From Dillenia suffruticosa (lineage: Eukaryota; Streptophyta; Magnoliopsida; Dilleniales; Dilleniaceae): a DNA stretch of 64,000 nucleotides. The translations under genes were made by a program, and so were the position numbers. The stretch lies in contig JAVTVX010000020.1 of NCBI GenBank assembly GCA_033439265.1, forward strand, positions 21,284,001 through 21,348,000, written 5' to 3'. How positions within the stretch are numbered: the first letter of the stretch is position 1; each line of letters starts with the position of its first letter. Of the stretch, positions 41,501 through 55,800 are shown in pieces. The notes under the pieces are model-generated. The model had not been told where the DNA came from and made no database searches. It saw only the letters and a list, made by a program, of their open reading frames with translations.

Positions 41501-44500
41501 TCCTATAATACTCTCGTTTGATTCGAATGACAGTTTGTATTTCTTCGTTCCACTACCATGATTCCTTGCCTACCGGAGCTTGACCCATAGAGACACCAAG
41601 AACCTCTCTACCTATATTCTTAATATTAGTAGACATCTCTTTCCACATTGTTTCTAAATCAGCATTAGTAGACCAATTTGTTACCTAAATTAATTTATCT
41701 CTAAATGTCATCACTTTTTCTTCTTTCAGATTCCACCACTTAATTCTTGACTCTACAAATGGACAATATTTCTTTTGCCTTTTAGATACACGTATATCTA
41801 AAACTAGGAGTCTATGCTAAGTTGTCACACTCTCCCCCGGTATAACTTTGCAATCATTACAGATCATTCTATCACCCCTTCTAATAAGAAAGAAATCTAT
41901 TTGGCTAGCATTAGACCCATTTCTATATGAAACTAAGTGCGCGTCTTTTTTCTTAAATATGGTGTTTACATAATGATACAACACATTTTTTTGAAAATAT
42001 GAACTGATACAAAAATGATATTGCATCAGAACAATGTTGTTTTCATATGCATAAAGATAAAATCTGAAATATTCAAGTAATATTAACTTGATATTTTTAA
42101 TTTATCAAATTCTACTAGGATTTCCCTCAACTCATGGAGGCTAATAGATATCAAAATGGATAATGACCGCACCTTCAGAATTGTGCAACAAGGATTTCTA
42201 ATTCTAGAGGATTAAGCTATGCTTGGATTTAGGGAATCAGTTAGGAGGGAAGAGAAAGCTACCCCCTATTAACAATCAAGTGCAGAAAAGAGAGGAAAGT
42301 AGTGAAGCCTTTTTCTCATGGGGTCTGCAAGATAGAATCTGCTACTTGGATGGGCGGATTGAGAAGGAACAAGAAAAAATAAACGATTTAAAATTTAACC
42401 ATATCATATTTGTTGACATACAGATATTCCGGCAGTTAAATTTACAAAAAGGTTTGTAGAACTGAAATTTTTCCTTCCACTCCATCAATGAAACCAAGCA
42501 GTCACTCCTTATCTTCCTTCCTCTCCACCTTCTCTTCTTCCCTTTCAGTTCCATCAATTGAAACCAAACACAAAATAAAGCTATTTTACACGACATTGGA
42601 GAGCCATATAACATTTGGCACTTCAGGGCATAAATTTGAAGCTTAAAGATGAGCAAAACAAAATTTGATGAATTAAGAGATCATGAAGGAAGTGAGATTA
42701 AATAACTCTTTGGTTATACGGGATTTGACACGTTCAATTAGCATTCATTGAGTAATGTGGTCACCAAGGTAGCAAACACAATAACCATAGCACAAAACAC
42801 GACCATGATCCTAGAAAGATAGATGAGGATTCATTTATTCTGCCAAGATATCTAAAGTTGCCAAGCTCGGAGCTCAGGCATGTTTCCACCAGCAGCACTC
42901 TTTGCAATCGTTTAAAACAAAAAATGGTCAAAAAGGGACACAAAGTCACAAGACGTTCTTTCTTAGAAGAATAGTGTAAGTATAAAGTTTCTTGGGTATG
43001 CCTTCCTCACAGAGTCAGATTATAAGAATCCCTATCTCATGCAGGAATAGCAATGCGCAACTATGAGCTAGTGCTTTCTTATCTTCAACTACAAAAGGCA
43101 GTCAATCAGATAACAAGTAGCAAATGATTGCCATGGTCAAACCCCAAGACAGGAGGATAGGGAATACTTAGGAGGTGCTTTGACCACCCTATAGAAGCTA
43201 GTATACATAGCCCTTGGAAAGAGGGTAAAGTGTACTCTCCCATTTAAGATACTATTGATGGTAGCAACATTCTGAAGCCTTGTTAAACAATTATGGGGTT
43301 CATTTTCTTATATTTTTCAAAAGACTGCAATATGATTGGGGAATATACATCACTGCCAAGTGCCACTAAGGTACTAACATCGTCCAAAGCAATGAGTAAA
43401 ATAAGTGTTCAAATTTACCTTCCAGATTATGGCTGTGCAGTCACTTGATGATGAAGCTAAGTATTCTCCCTTATTAGAAAATTGTACAAACCAAACTTCA
43501 TTCTTATGATCCGTCAATATCTGGCACAATGAAAAGGGTTACATAAGATTTCTAGGAAAAAAGGGACATAACAATATGCTCAATAGGTGTTATTAATGAT
43601 GTCGCACAAATAGGCAAAGCACACAGTTCTGTATCCCAGTTCCAGCATTTAATGATGATGCTTAAAATTATTAGCATCTTGTGCCTCTCAGGTTTGTTCA
43701 GCTCTCCATGGTACCTAATCTTAATTGATTTAAAAAAAGGAATAAAAATAAAGAAAAATCAAAAGGCCTCAGGAAAGATGGCAACAGCATCAGAGAATTT
43801 AACACTATAATATACTATTCCTTACATGGTTTTGCCAACGCATGCATGCTACAAACAGAAAAAGGAAAACATTACGAATAGACAACAAAAAAGTTTTTAA
43901 TAGGAATAATGAATAAAAACTTTGATGCTGCTTCTTCCTATTTCACATATATCTCTTCCAGTATAAAGTTTTATTAAATATATAATGAATGAGTAGAAGG
44001 CCTTACTCTTAAATAAGGAATCCCTAACAACTGCAATCAAGTTAAAGCTAGTGATTTATTATAATTGTACCATTTGCCCCCCCCCTCTAAAAGATGAAAT
44101 GCTAACAGCTATCCACATCTGGGTGCATGCAACAAGAATAACATGCTCAGCAGCAGTTGGTATCTTTACTGCTAACAAATCATGTGATACGCACTACATG
44201 CTTCAACACACTCTACTCAAAGGAATCCATCCACAAATTTTGTTCCATCAACAAATTTTGTCACATATTCCTTTAAGTAATTGAAGAAATCATATTGAGT
44301 CATGATACCATACAACTCCAACACAGAAATTATTCAGAGAAAATAAAGATCTATTTAGTTGTGAATTTGCCACGGGAGATTCCAGAAAACCTACTACTTA
44401 TGAAGGCTTGCCAATAAAGAACTCTCTCTTCAACAGAGAATTAGTTAAGGAGTCAATTTTTCTGTTCAGCAGTCAATGATATTGATGTTTATTATATTTG

Positions 44501-46021
44501 TATCTAGTAGTACATATTTTGCTTTTGTAATACAGTTAATTTTTTTTTAATTTCATTATCAGTACAAAGACCCAAAATAAAATGACACCTAAATTAAACT
44601 TGAATTAAACAAAGTATCAAGTTGATGATTTGCACTATTGTGCCATAAATTCAACTTATTGAAGTTAATGCTTGACAATTGCTCGAAGATCAAATCATCA
44701 ATGCTTGCAACAATTTTTACAACATTGAATCAATTTACACCAAATCGCAATAATGTTCACTTAATTTCTTGTATAAGATCTTGACAAAAATTTTCACCCT
44801 TTTTCTTTTTGTTTTTTTTTCCTTAGATTGCCTTATCATCGTCAAAAAATCAAGGACACTTGGGCCTTATAATTTCTTGTAATGGGTAAGTTCCAGTGAG
44901 AGAGCAGTTATAAACAACAGCACATGAAAATATTTTCTAATTCGCTGGTCATTTCTAAATAATTAACCAGCAACTCATCCATAGGGTGTAGATATGTTGT
45001 TTCATGGAACAGTTTTCTTTTGTCCTCCAAGATTTAATGAATATTACACTAACCATATACCTCGCATGGTATTTTATTCTATCATGTGATCTTTCATGCA
45101 AGGAAAAATTCCTATGCAAAATACCACTCTGCAATCAGAAAAACACATTTGTTGTCACAATTACAGAATAAATGCAATGACAACACACAGGATTAATTAC
45201 AATGCCTGAATGACAGATGAATGTACCAAGAAACAGTCTGAGAATCAAATTGAATAAATTCAACTAGTCACCGTGGTACTGTGAGCTTGACAAGAAAATT
45301 TCTGAAACAAACTAAAGGAGATATATGGTTGACTTTTCAGCTATGATAACTTAATTTACTGCAAGAAGCATACCTGGACTATCTCTGTTGGGATCTGATC
45401 TCTACTGCAGCGATGATCCTCATAAAGTGAAATAGTATCAAAAGAATTGTGATACATGCACGACTCTACTTGAGAAGTGACTGCAGTCTCAACTAATTTT
45501 TCCAACCTTTTCTCTGGTAGGGTGATTGGTGGAGGAAGTAAGTTCTCCAATTCCATCAGCAACAGTTTCCGCAGTTCAAAGATAACATTATCATCAAGCT
45601 TATCCAAACCGATCTGCTTTGGAGAAAGAATACCAGAAGCAAGCTTGTGAACTTTATCTCTCCCTACAAGTAATGAACATATTTGCTTTCTAAGGACCGC
45701 AAGAGCTAAAGAATCTTCTCCATTATTCAGGAATTCCAACAAACACTGCTTCAAAATCAGAAACAAAGCAGAAGCTTTTGTTTCAACCGTCACATCATCC
45801 ATTGCATTGACAATTTCAACGCAGTCATCCAAATTTCCATTAAGCACTTGTGACTCCAGCAATTTGAAATCCATAGATCTGTGAAAGATGCCAGACTCCA
45901 CTTCCAAACAAGATGCAGACTTTTCATACCCAAGAGAATATAAGCATTGAATAATAACCCTCACAAACTCATGCTTCTTTATTAGACCTTTTGGGCCAAG
46001 AGCCGCCTCCTGATCTCCCAT
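35510..46021 (-). CDS. WDR26: LisH-CTLH-WD40 protein, WDR26/GID7 type
   Basis: Coding exons in order: 45374-46021, 43419-43520, 36096-36731, 35510-35695. These give 1572 nt in phase, 523 aa, the length I recall for Arabidopsis At5g43920. I chose the ATG at 46019-46021 ([20 protein letters not shown]) because homologues start there; an in-frame ATG lies 45 nt upstream. N-terminal LisH ([20 protein letters not shown]) and CTLH blocks cover roughly residues 15-110. WD40 repeats run from about residue 220 to the end ([45 protein letters not shown]). Known: WDR26/Gid7 proteins are subunits of the GID/CTLH ubiquitin ligase, and plant WDR26 also binds G-protein beta-gamma. A 5'-UTR intron (about 46265-46885) is supported by GTATGTG and TTCTCTGCAG. 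A 6.7-kb coding intron hosts a LINE. Confidence 0.95.
39519..41990 (-). mobile_element. RTE-type LINE, 5'-truncated, in a WD40 gene intron
   Basis: On the minus strand, from the 5' side: the end of an AP-endonuclease domain ([20 protein letters not shown] and [12 protein letters not shown], near 41820-41960), then a reverse transcriptase region. The main intact frame (40031-40681) has [31 protein letters not shown] (the F-A/V-DD catalytic box) and [20 protein letters not shown], and ends with GTECW. The 3' end is AT-rich, then CCCAAATTATTGGG and a (TTG)n tail at 39519. The coding region is split over several frames, so the copy is dead. The beginning of the endonuclease is missing. It is in the same orientation as the host gene. 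Confidence 0.9.
43521..45373. other. WD40 gene intron 1, nothing recognised
   Basis: A 1.85-kb intron with short poly-T and C runs. No coding or transposon signature was seen. Confidence 0.5.
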
Positions 46022-46821
46022 TCTCAAAAGCACAATTATGCTTAGTGGAACAATGAAATTTCCCACAAAGACTAAATCTTTGGTGGAAGACTGAGTGCAT
46101 AAGTTAAAAAGCTAAATTCCCAAAAGGGTCCAACACCCAAATCTTGAATCAATCGAAAAGGAGCAAATTCTCAAATTATGGCTCCAGAAAAACTTTTTAA
46201 GTAGAATATCTCCAATTATAGGACTCGGAGCACAAATCTGGAAAGGCCTTGGACAACAAAACACCTGCAGAGAAGTATAAGAAGAAAATTATTCAGGGAT
46301 CTTCAAATTAATATTGCCCAAACATCAAATACTAGAATTGCTGAGCATCGAAAAACCTTAAATTTCAAGAGTTCCCCCGGCAGCAGAACCGGAAAAACAT
46401 TATTAGTAGAAAATTTTCACAATACAAGTGCCACCAAAAGAACACAAACCCATTACCTTAAATAATTTGTGAGACAAAAAATTTTCCTAGCGCAAGTCCT
46501 ACTCAATTGAGGGAAGAAAACCATGAATTGGTTCTCGATGGAGGCAGATAAAAAACAAGTAATTCATGAACGTGTTATAATAGAACTGCAAAATGCCTAA
46601 AACCATTAAAATGAAGATAAAACGATACAGTGTGGATAAACATTTAAAAAAACCCTAAGAAGCATTTCATGAAGAGCACAATACCATATAAGGATATAGT
46701 TCCCGAAAACCCAAAGAACCAAGAAAACTCCAAATGAAGGATGAACATATAATATATCGCATGTGACAATTCATAATTAAAAAACCCAAAAGAATGAGAG
46801 ATCATCGAATTCAATTATACA

Positions 46822-46823
<2 letters not shown>

Positions 46824-46858
<35 letters not shown>
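46824..46858 (+). repeat. (GA)n tract in the WD40 gene 5'-UTR intron
   Basis: About 17 units. On the gene strand it is (TC)n starting about 27 nt past the UTR donor at 46885. A second (GA)n lies at 46949-46968 in the leader exon. Confidence 0.88.
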
Positions 46859-46862
<4 letters not shown>

Positions 46863-48541
46863 TAAGAGAGTTATTTTTCACATACCAATTTGGGTGTAAG
46901 CGAATGCGAGAGGGAGTTTGTGTGATGGATCGGAACACCAGGAGCAACGAGAGAGAGAGAGAGAGAGAGTAAAAAGGCAGGGTGGTGGTGACGATGTCGT
47001 TTTGAGTTTCGTATAAGCTGGAATATGCACCCTAATTTGCTGAAATCATTTGGGTTCCGGCGAACGGATGAGATCAATGAGAGATGCGGTCGACCCCACC
47101 CAGGCGTCACACCCCATTTCTCCTATTAAAATATGCCACGTATCAATCGACACGTTAGACGATAAAATATTCCGAAATTTACCACTCGACTCGAGCCCAA
47201 CCCATCCTAATGGACCAGACCCGGCCCGAACCACTCCCGACCACCTTGCCCCGTCATGGTTTTTCAAAAGTACTAGCTAACTGTACCGAAGAACATTAAT
47301 ACGGTCGTGAACGATCGGACAGACACTTTAGTAAAAATTGAAATATTAAATCACTTCATCAAATTTAAAATTTAAAAATAAAAATTATTACGTTGATAAA
47401 AATACCCCCTAAATAAGATCTTTACAGACGCTCGAACTAAATTAATCAGAATATAACTCTATGTATCAATAGTAAAAATCAAATAAAAAAATATGATCGT
47501 TAAAATGATATTTTTTTTAAATACATAATCGGATAAATATATCTATAGTTATTAGGTGTAAACTAAGGAGACATACCTTTCTCCCTTAAAAAAGTATCAA
47601 AAAAACTAATCATCATAGGGAATACAAATTAGGGCATGAAAGGGGTATATCAGGGATTTCCTTTTCTTACAAAGTCATATTAATTTGGAAATCCATACAG
47701 GGAAAGCTCCAAACATGGCAAGTTTGTCTGCATTTGGAATTTGGATCAAATCACACGTCTATTTGAACAAATTGCAAATCACTGTATGATCATGTTTGAT
47801 TTCAAAATGATGGTGTAAAATTAGAAAAATACCAAAGATTGAGAAAGTAGTGCAAATATTAATGTGATTTTATTAAATTCACTTTCTCTATGGAAAAAAT
47901 CTTATTATATTTCATGAAGAAATATTTAATTTGAATTAAATTTTAATTTAATCCATTTTAAATAAATAATTATAAATGAAATTTTGATGGGACAGCTTCA
48001 GGTTTGTGTATTGGATTGGAATTAACGAATTTAGCTTTTACCATAGATATCGACGGAAAGAGGAAAAGACGATATGATGGGAACTTTGCCCATTGTACAA
48101 GCATGAATGGATGGATGAGCAGAGATTAAGTGTCGGTGAGAAGCACGCGTGGAGTAGGAGAGTGGAGGAGACAACCATCAAAACGCCTCAAAGAAGAACT
48201 GATGTAGCTACACCAGCAATAAAGCCTCTCACCTCACCCTTCTCCCTCCTCTCTCTCCCCGTTACAGAGCACAACTCGTTTCTCTCTCCTCTCCTCTCCT
48301 CTCCTCTCTCTGTTCAAAACTGTTATTTCTAAGATCTCTCTCTTGTTCTTATCTCCAGATCCAACCTCCCTACTCTCTTTCTCTCACTTCACTCCATTTC
48401 CGCTCTCTGCAAACTCCCTCTCACTCTCACTCGCGCCTTTTGTGGATCTGTTTTACTGAAACCTAAACTCAGACGCCTACATTGCTCTCTCTCATCTAGG
48501 GTTTGCTCTCACTCTGCTATTTTTCAACTATTTTTTTAGCA

Positions 48542-48670
48542 ATGCGAGCTTTCGATTTCGAGCTAGAAGTGAACGATGAGCTTCTTTGTCGGCGCTTGCT
48601 TTGCTGTATCAAGTTTGAGCTTCGTCCAAGTGGGATTGCTGAGGTCGGAGTTTTTAGTTTCTCGCTATGA
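48542..48670 (+). promoter_or_regulatory. Upstream ORF in the ALE2-like leader
   Basis: An ATG at 48542 opens 42 codons ending in TGA at 48668-48670, 30 nt before the main ATG and in the same frame as it. A second upstream ATG at 48667 runs out of frame across the main start. If both lie in the mRNA they would lower translation of the receptor. The transcription start is not known. Confidence 0.45.
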
Positions 48671-48700
48671 ATTGTTTGAGCTTCAGATTGGCGAGCGAAG

Positions 48701-51006
48701 ATGCGGTTTCTGTTTCTAATGCTTCTTCTTATCTCTCTCTTGCTCAATTTGATTTCTTCTTCTTTAGGTAATGGACTTCGTCTTCTTCTGCTTTTCTCCC
48801 TGTTTACGAAAATGTAGCTCAAAATTATGAATTTCGATTCTTCGGAGAAAACCATGATTAGTATTCACGCTACTGTTACTCTTCCTGGTAGTATGGATTG
48901 TTAATTTGGAATTTGTTGGCGACTTAGGGTTTATGAGAGGATGGATATTTATCAATATACCAAAAGACTTAGGAATAATGAGGCAATTGAATTCGCTTGT
49001 TGAACATAATCAAGAAAATTGACTAATGGGGCGTAAAATTTATGGAGTTCGATTAATTATTTTTCATTATATAGTTTTAGCCGAAGAATACCAGTATGTA
49101 AATGGAAACGATAATTATCGCGGTGGATCTATTTTAGGGGTAGGTTTACGTATCCTGGTCTATTTTCATGGTGCATTCTCAAATCTTTGCACAGGAATGA
49201 ACCGAGTATTCCACCGAAATGGTTAATTGAGGATTATGCATTGAGTTATAAAATTCCACATTCATTTACATTAATTATGTTTGGGATTTTGAGTGCAGCG
49301 TTTTCTTCATCTTATAGATCAGGATTGTTGTCAAGAGAGGGTACTTTTCGCCATTTTTTGCATGGGTACATTAACAAGTTTCTTTCATTAGTTTTGACTC
49401 TGGGAAATTGAGCAAAACCCCAAAAATAACAAAAAGGTTTACTTAACTCGCCCAGTGCATAATACATCTCACAGTACAGGTGAAAGAAAGTAAATAAAAT
49501 TAGTGTAAGTATCTTCAACTTTTTTTTGGGGGGGATGGGTGGTTGGAGGGGGTAAAATGAGGTCTATAGTTTTGCTATTTTGTGAAAAAAGAGAGAGAAC
49601 ATTGTTTATGACTTAAAATCAAACTCTATAAATGTAAAGGTGACCTTTCAGTACTTTTGTTTTTTGAGATCATAGTGGAATACATGGTACTTCTCTTAAA
49701 CCCCCCCCCCCAAAAAAAAAGAAAAAACAAAGAAGATGGGGAAAAAAATAGAAAAACCAAATTTTCACCTTTTCTTTTTTGTTTGAACTTGATCATACTC
49801 ATCTTGAAAAGCTCATTTCTGGCAAGGAAAGTACTTGTGCTCTCACTATATATATATTTTTATAGAATAAATGTGTAAAATAGCGAGGCACCAATTGCAT
49901 GCTCGATAAGCTCAACTGTGTACAAGAAGGATAATCTGGAATCTGAAGGGTTCAGGGTGGAATGTGAAGCACCATTGCACTGCACCACAATAGAGTACTT
50001 CAGTAATAATTGATGGAAACTTTGTAGAAATCTTTCTTCCTCTCTATAGAAAGAGAAATTTCCCACTACGCTCCTTTGGGACTGGCAAAAGAAAAAACAA
50101 TGGCAAAAATAGAAAAAATGCTAACTCTTCATGCTCATTAATATACTGATTTTAAATAAAACATATAATGTATTTGTCATCAAAAACGGAAACCTATGTT
50201 GTGGTTTGATGCCTGACGACATTTATTGTTGCTTTTATTGACTCAAATGTAGCATTTCTGGAAAGTAAGAAATATGTTTGAGATGGTCGAAATTCCCTTC
50301 TTTTCTCTTGCAACTCATGCAACTTTTTTTTTTTTTATGTCTTTTAAGCTGTTGGCTTTCTACATAATTCCCCGAAAAGATATCCTTCTAGGGTTCAACT
50401 TGATGAGCATATTATAAAATCCAGGCTAATGTCGACTTTCATATCATGATTCTCTTTATGGTCTTGGAGTCAACTACTAGAATTTGAATAGAATGATCAT
50501 AGATATAGAGGATAATTGCACTATATGTTCCATAGTTGCCACATCTAATCATTGCATTGCTATTATTAGTTGTTTAGTGAAAGTAAGACCTAAGCAACAG
50601 GTGCCGATTCTCCCTTGCAATTCAGTTTAAGGCCTCCTAACTTATTTTGTTACTTTACATGAATTAAATCAACTAATTCATGAAGTTACCATATTTTGTT
50701 TGTCAGGAAAATTGAGGCCTACCATCATGTCTGTTGCTCCTGCTAAAGCACAGCCTTCTTTGGGACCCACAATTGCACCTGCACCATCTCCAATGCGTGA
50801 AGGTACTGAAACTCATGCAGCTTTTGCTAAATATATTATTCTTGCACTAACCTTTTAATGTTCACTTCTAGGAATTGCTTCTGGTCCTAGCAAACACCCC
50901 CATCCGAGACATCATCATTATCATCATCATCATCAAAGTCCAGTGGGACCTGTTGCCATTTCGCCAACACCTTCAACAGGTAATGTTTGATGTATACCCC
51001 TTTCCC

Positions 51007-51067
<61 letters not shown>

Positions 51068-52810
51068 ACAGAGTACACAGAGACATTTTATTCGGATATC
51101 CATGACACGAAGAATGGACTAATTCTTTGATAGACAGGAAAGAATAAATTACAAACTGGGCATCAAAGCATTAAAAAGTAGTCATTTATTTGTTGAGGTC
51201 ATATGTCAGGTCAGGAGTCCCTTAATTTGGTTTAATATGAATGAGATGAGTTTAAGTTTTCGTGATCTAAATTCTGGAAAATATCTAATATTAAGTGGCT
51301 GGCAAATTTCTTTAAGAGATACAAGTTGTTAACCACAGACAGGAAGAAGATCGCTCAGGCACTTATGGACCATGCTGGCAATCTGGTGTGTCTGAAGACT
51401 ATTGTTTTTGGAGGATACACACACAAGAGACTTGGTTAAAGATACTGTGGATGGACACTTTTTTTCTTTTCTTTTCTTTTTTTTTTTTTGAAAGCCTTAA
51501 TTACAAAATGTGTATGTTTCATTGCCCAAGTTGGAAAAATAAAAATAAGCCTTCACTTTTAAATTTTTAAGTGTTTAAAATAAACTTTTGAAAAACTTTC
51601 AGGTTGAAACTTTGAGAAAAGGATTTACCAGCACACAAAAGGTAAAATTTTTGGAAAGCACTAATATGAATTTGGGTGTTACTTTGCAAGTAGGATTTTT
51701 GAACAAATCTAAAATTATTACCATTGCATTTGAAATTTATAAATTCATTGATAAATTTTTATTTTGTTTTGAGACTTTGCATTGCAAAAACAATAGTTTA
51801 TTTGGTTTATTGTTGTATATTAGTGACATTCTCTTTTCACTTTCTCAAGCTTTTTGTATTGTTGCAATGTATCATATTGTGATTGGTATTGCATGTTAGT
51901 ATGGATGTTTTTTCATAGGGAACAAATCCGTGTTCCTCATTGTGAGAATTAAATATTAGGGACAATTCTAATATCAAATATGTATTTTTATATGGTATTC
52001 ACGGATCTGGTTGGCATAGATGTAGTCTGACTTCACTGAGAAAATTTTGTGTATGGATTAGGGAGGTCGTAAGCTCCTAATGAAAAAGAATGTAGAGCAC
52101 CACCACTTGTAGGTACCAAATGATTTTATAGGCTGTATTTGTCATACCAACATTGATTATAGGCTTTATCTGCTACCTCCTTTGCCACTCACCATAAAAT
52201 TTTCTCTGTCGTTTATTTTCTTGCTACTTTGATGGCAAGTGCTCTTTTTTCACCGAAGTTGATGAATCTATCATCTACTAGAGTTACCAAAAAAGCAATG
52301 CATTATTCGCTTGTTTCCATGACTCTTGACAATTTTGATGGCAAATTGTATGAGTACTATATCACAAAATACTAAACATATCTTTCATAGTTGTTATCTG
52401 GGTGTCCAGTTGGCTCAACTTTGGTGCCACCTAAGGGAAGATTGAAGCATGATAAATTGATTATTGCACATCAAGATGATGAAATATCTTTGATCACTGG
52501 CACCAAACATTTGGGATTTGTAGGTGGACAACTTAAGAATAAGTGTCAATCAATAGCCTTTAATGACCAAAAGCATCCGGTAAATTACAAATTGTTTCAT
52601 ATTTTTCCCAAGATGTGTTACTCTATAATTATAATTAATTTCATGCGATGTTATTGAAGCAAGCGAACATGAAAGGAACCAAATCGAGATAAAGATATTG
52701 ACTTTAATGTCGAGTATAGAGTTCAGGGGCTTGAATGCATCGTTATGCCCTTCCATGCATTTTTCTTTGCCTCTTGGCTTTTGCAGAAACTAAACAAATT
52801 TTGCTTAGTG

Positions 52811-52848
<38 letters not shown>

Positions 52849-55800
52849 CTTTAGAGAACATAAATAGAACTTTAGGCATTTGAGAATGATTACATGAACT
52901 TGTGCAGTCTTTTTGCCTTGTATTTAGACTTAGAGATTTATTTGAAGGCTATGCTTTTCAACTTAAGGTCTCCTTGTCAATTGCTGACCTTATAGCCTGT
53001 GTGTTAAGGTTATCTGACACAATACCTGGCTCCTTTTGGCTTTTCAACTATACCCCTTTGCTAATAAGACCTTAATACTTGGCAGGTTGTGGTCAAACTT
53101 GTTTGGAGCCTCGTACTTCAACTCCCATTGGCTCGCCGTGTGGTTGTGTTTTTCCTATGAAAGTTAAACTTCTTCTTGATGTGGCACTCTATGCTGTCTT
53201 TCCGATGGTTGATGAGCTAGAGATTGAGATTGCAGCAGGTACATATTTGAAACATAGTCAGGTGAAGATAACAGGTGCAGTTGCTGATGATCAAGATCAG
53301 GGAAGAGCTGTGGTTGATATTGACTTGGTTCCACTGGGAGATAGATTTGATAATACGACAGCAATACTGACTTACGAGAGATTCTGGCAGAAGAAGGTGC
53401 CTCTAAATAAGACACTTTTTGGCGATTATCAAATTATATTTATTCAGTATCCAGGTATGAACCTTTTTTACCTTAACATCAACATGCTCTTCAGTGTATA
53501 AATGCTGCAATAGAGCCTGACAGTGTAGTTATCAGGGCTTCCTTCTTCACCACCGAGTTCAGCAGGAAGTCCAACTGGTACTGCTGGAAGTAAGCAATTT
53601 CCCCTCACTGCAGAATTTGGCAGCAAGAAAAATAGGATGAATTCCAGAACAATTTTCATCATTGTTTCATCTGCGCTTGTACTCCTGTTAGTTTGTTTTG
53701 GAGCAATCTTCTTCCTTTTAAGGTGCAAGAAGGTTGGGAGACCATCAAGTGCAGTTGGTCCTGCATTTGCATCCTCTATTAACAAAAGATCTGGTATGTT
53801 TGCAAATAATTTTTTTTCTCTGACACTCAACTTGTTTTTAAGGGGAAAAAGGGGGGGAGTTGCGCCCATAACCCAAGGAGGAAAATTTTATTTCAAATGG
53901 TAAAGTAGGGATTGCATGGGGTTCCCACAAAATCTGTGTCTGAAGCATTTTTCTTTGTCGAGAGGATTTGTATGAAATGCCTTGGTTCTTATGTTTTGTA
54001 CACCTAGCAATGCTTTTTTATATTCTTTAAATGATCTTTCTTTTTGGTTCTGGGTCTTCCCGGGCAGCACTATGTAGTTGATAAAGATCTTTATGTTAAA
54101 TCAAGACATCCCTTTAAAATTAGGATCATTTTTGTTCAAAAATGTTTGCAATGACAGTAACTGAGTCTTTTGGTGGGAGCATGCAAGTCTTATGCTGCGT
54201 CATGGTTGCTGGAAAACTTACATTTGTTGTAATTAACTTTTTCAAAGTGTTGATTCTGTCATTTAAAGACCAAATATACTTTGAAGTATGCTTTTCTGAA
54301 ATACCTGACAGCTAACATCCATGTTATTTGCAACAAACATGAAATGTCTGTAATAGTACCCTGACAGGTTATGCAGGAAATATATAATTCAAAACATGAT
54401 TTCATGAAGTAACTTTGGCATGATCTGGGTAGATAACCAGGTATTCTTAATACTTTTTATTGTTTACCTTTGGTTTACAACAAGAAAACTCAATTACTTT
54501 GATCGTTGCAGCTTATTTTGTGCCTTGCTCATTTGCTTGAGCCTTATCCTTGTAACAGTTTTTGGTCGTGTCACTTAGATGTCAAATCACGCAAAATCTG
54601 TAGGCTTGAAGACCAAATTAAATATGCCTTGTGGCCTCTCTTTCCTCAAATGTTTGTGAATATCATGTTGGTCTATCACTTGCAGTAGTCAAATACATTT
54701 ATATATTAACTAGTATCGAAGTTGCTAAGATTATTTGCTCCTTTTCATTAAGATTCACTTGTTGAGATTTTCTGATTTCCAAATCAGTTAGTTGCTAAGG
54801 TTTTTTAACCATTTCATAGTATATATAATATAAGATGAACAAATCACACATGCAGGTATGGGATCTATCTTATCAAGTAGTATGGCGAGCTCAACATCAG
54901 TCTCCCTTATATCTGCCATGGGTAATTGTGCTCTCTCTGTCCGAACATTTTCTCTTGCTGAATTGCAGAGGGCTACCGGGAAATTTGCTTCAAAGAGAGT
55001 TTTGGGAGAAGGAGGTTTTGGACGAGTTTATCATGGGATTATGGAAGATGGAACAGAAGTTGCAGTGAAGTTGCTTACAAGGGATAATCGGAATGGAGAC
55101 CGTGAGTTCATTGCAGAAGTTGAGATGCTTAGTCGGTTGCATCATCGTAATCTTGTCAAATTGATTGGCATATGCATTGAAGAACGTACACGCTGCTTGG
55201 TATATGAGCTTGTTCGAAATGGCAGTGTTGAATCCCACCTGCATGGTATTGTTTTTTCTTTCTGGGTTTCATCTGTTCTTATCCAGAAATCATTTGCACT
55301 ATGCACATAAATAGAAATAGGATCTTTGGTTGCATTTGCCCTTGGAAGACTGATGAACAACTAATTGATAACATCAACAACAACAACAAACTGAGTCTTA
55401 TTCCCAAAATTTGGGGTCGGTCATTTGAGAGACAAATTTATAAAAGATAAAAAAAAGAGAAAAACAAGAATAAAATATATATATATATAGATAAATAAAA
55501 AGAAAAAGAAAATAAAGAAAATAAAATAAGAGAAAAATAGAATTAAAAAAAATAATAAATAAATATATAAGTCAATAGATAAATATCTGAAGTATATTTG
55601 TTTAATTTGTGCGGATTTTACTACGCCATCCATTCCTATCTAAAACCATTTTCTCTTCTAAATCTTTAACTTTCATGCCTTTACGGATAACTTGTATTCA
55701 AGTTTTCAATAGTCTACTTTTACGTTTTATTAAATTTCCTATATTTAAATTCTTAGTTTTCCTAACCGGTGCATCTTTAGGTCTTCTTTGCACATGCCTG

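Larger units (their letters stand above)
46022..48700. other. Divergent promoter region of the WD40 and ALE2-like genes
   Basis: The minus-strand WD40 leader spans about 46022-46264 and 46886-47000. The DNA from 47290 to 48000 is AT-rich. From about 48190 to 48500 it is CT-rich, including (CTCCT)n at 48285-48312, which on the plus strand is probably the leader or proximal promoter of the kinase gene; such tracts bind plant GAGA (BPC) factors. Confidence 0.55.

Noticed and set aside
46022-46066. Alternative upstream start for the WD40 protein (MGNFIVPLSIIVLLR)
   Set aside because: The extra 15 residues are hydrophobic and unlike homologues, which begin MG-D/E-E.. at the downstream ATG. The region also fits a 5' UTR.
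50931-51105. ORF rich in Ile and Thr-His repeats
   Set aside because: A shadow of the His-rich exon and the (CT)n(CA)n microsatellite.
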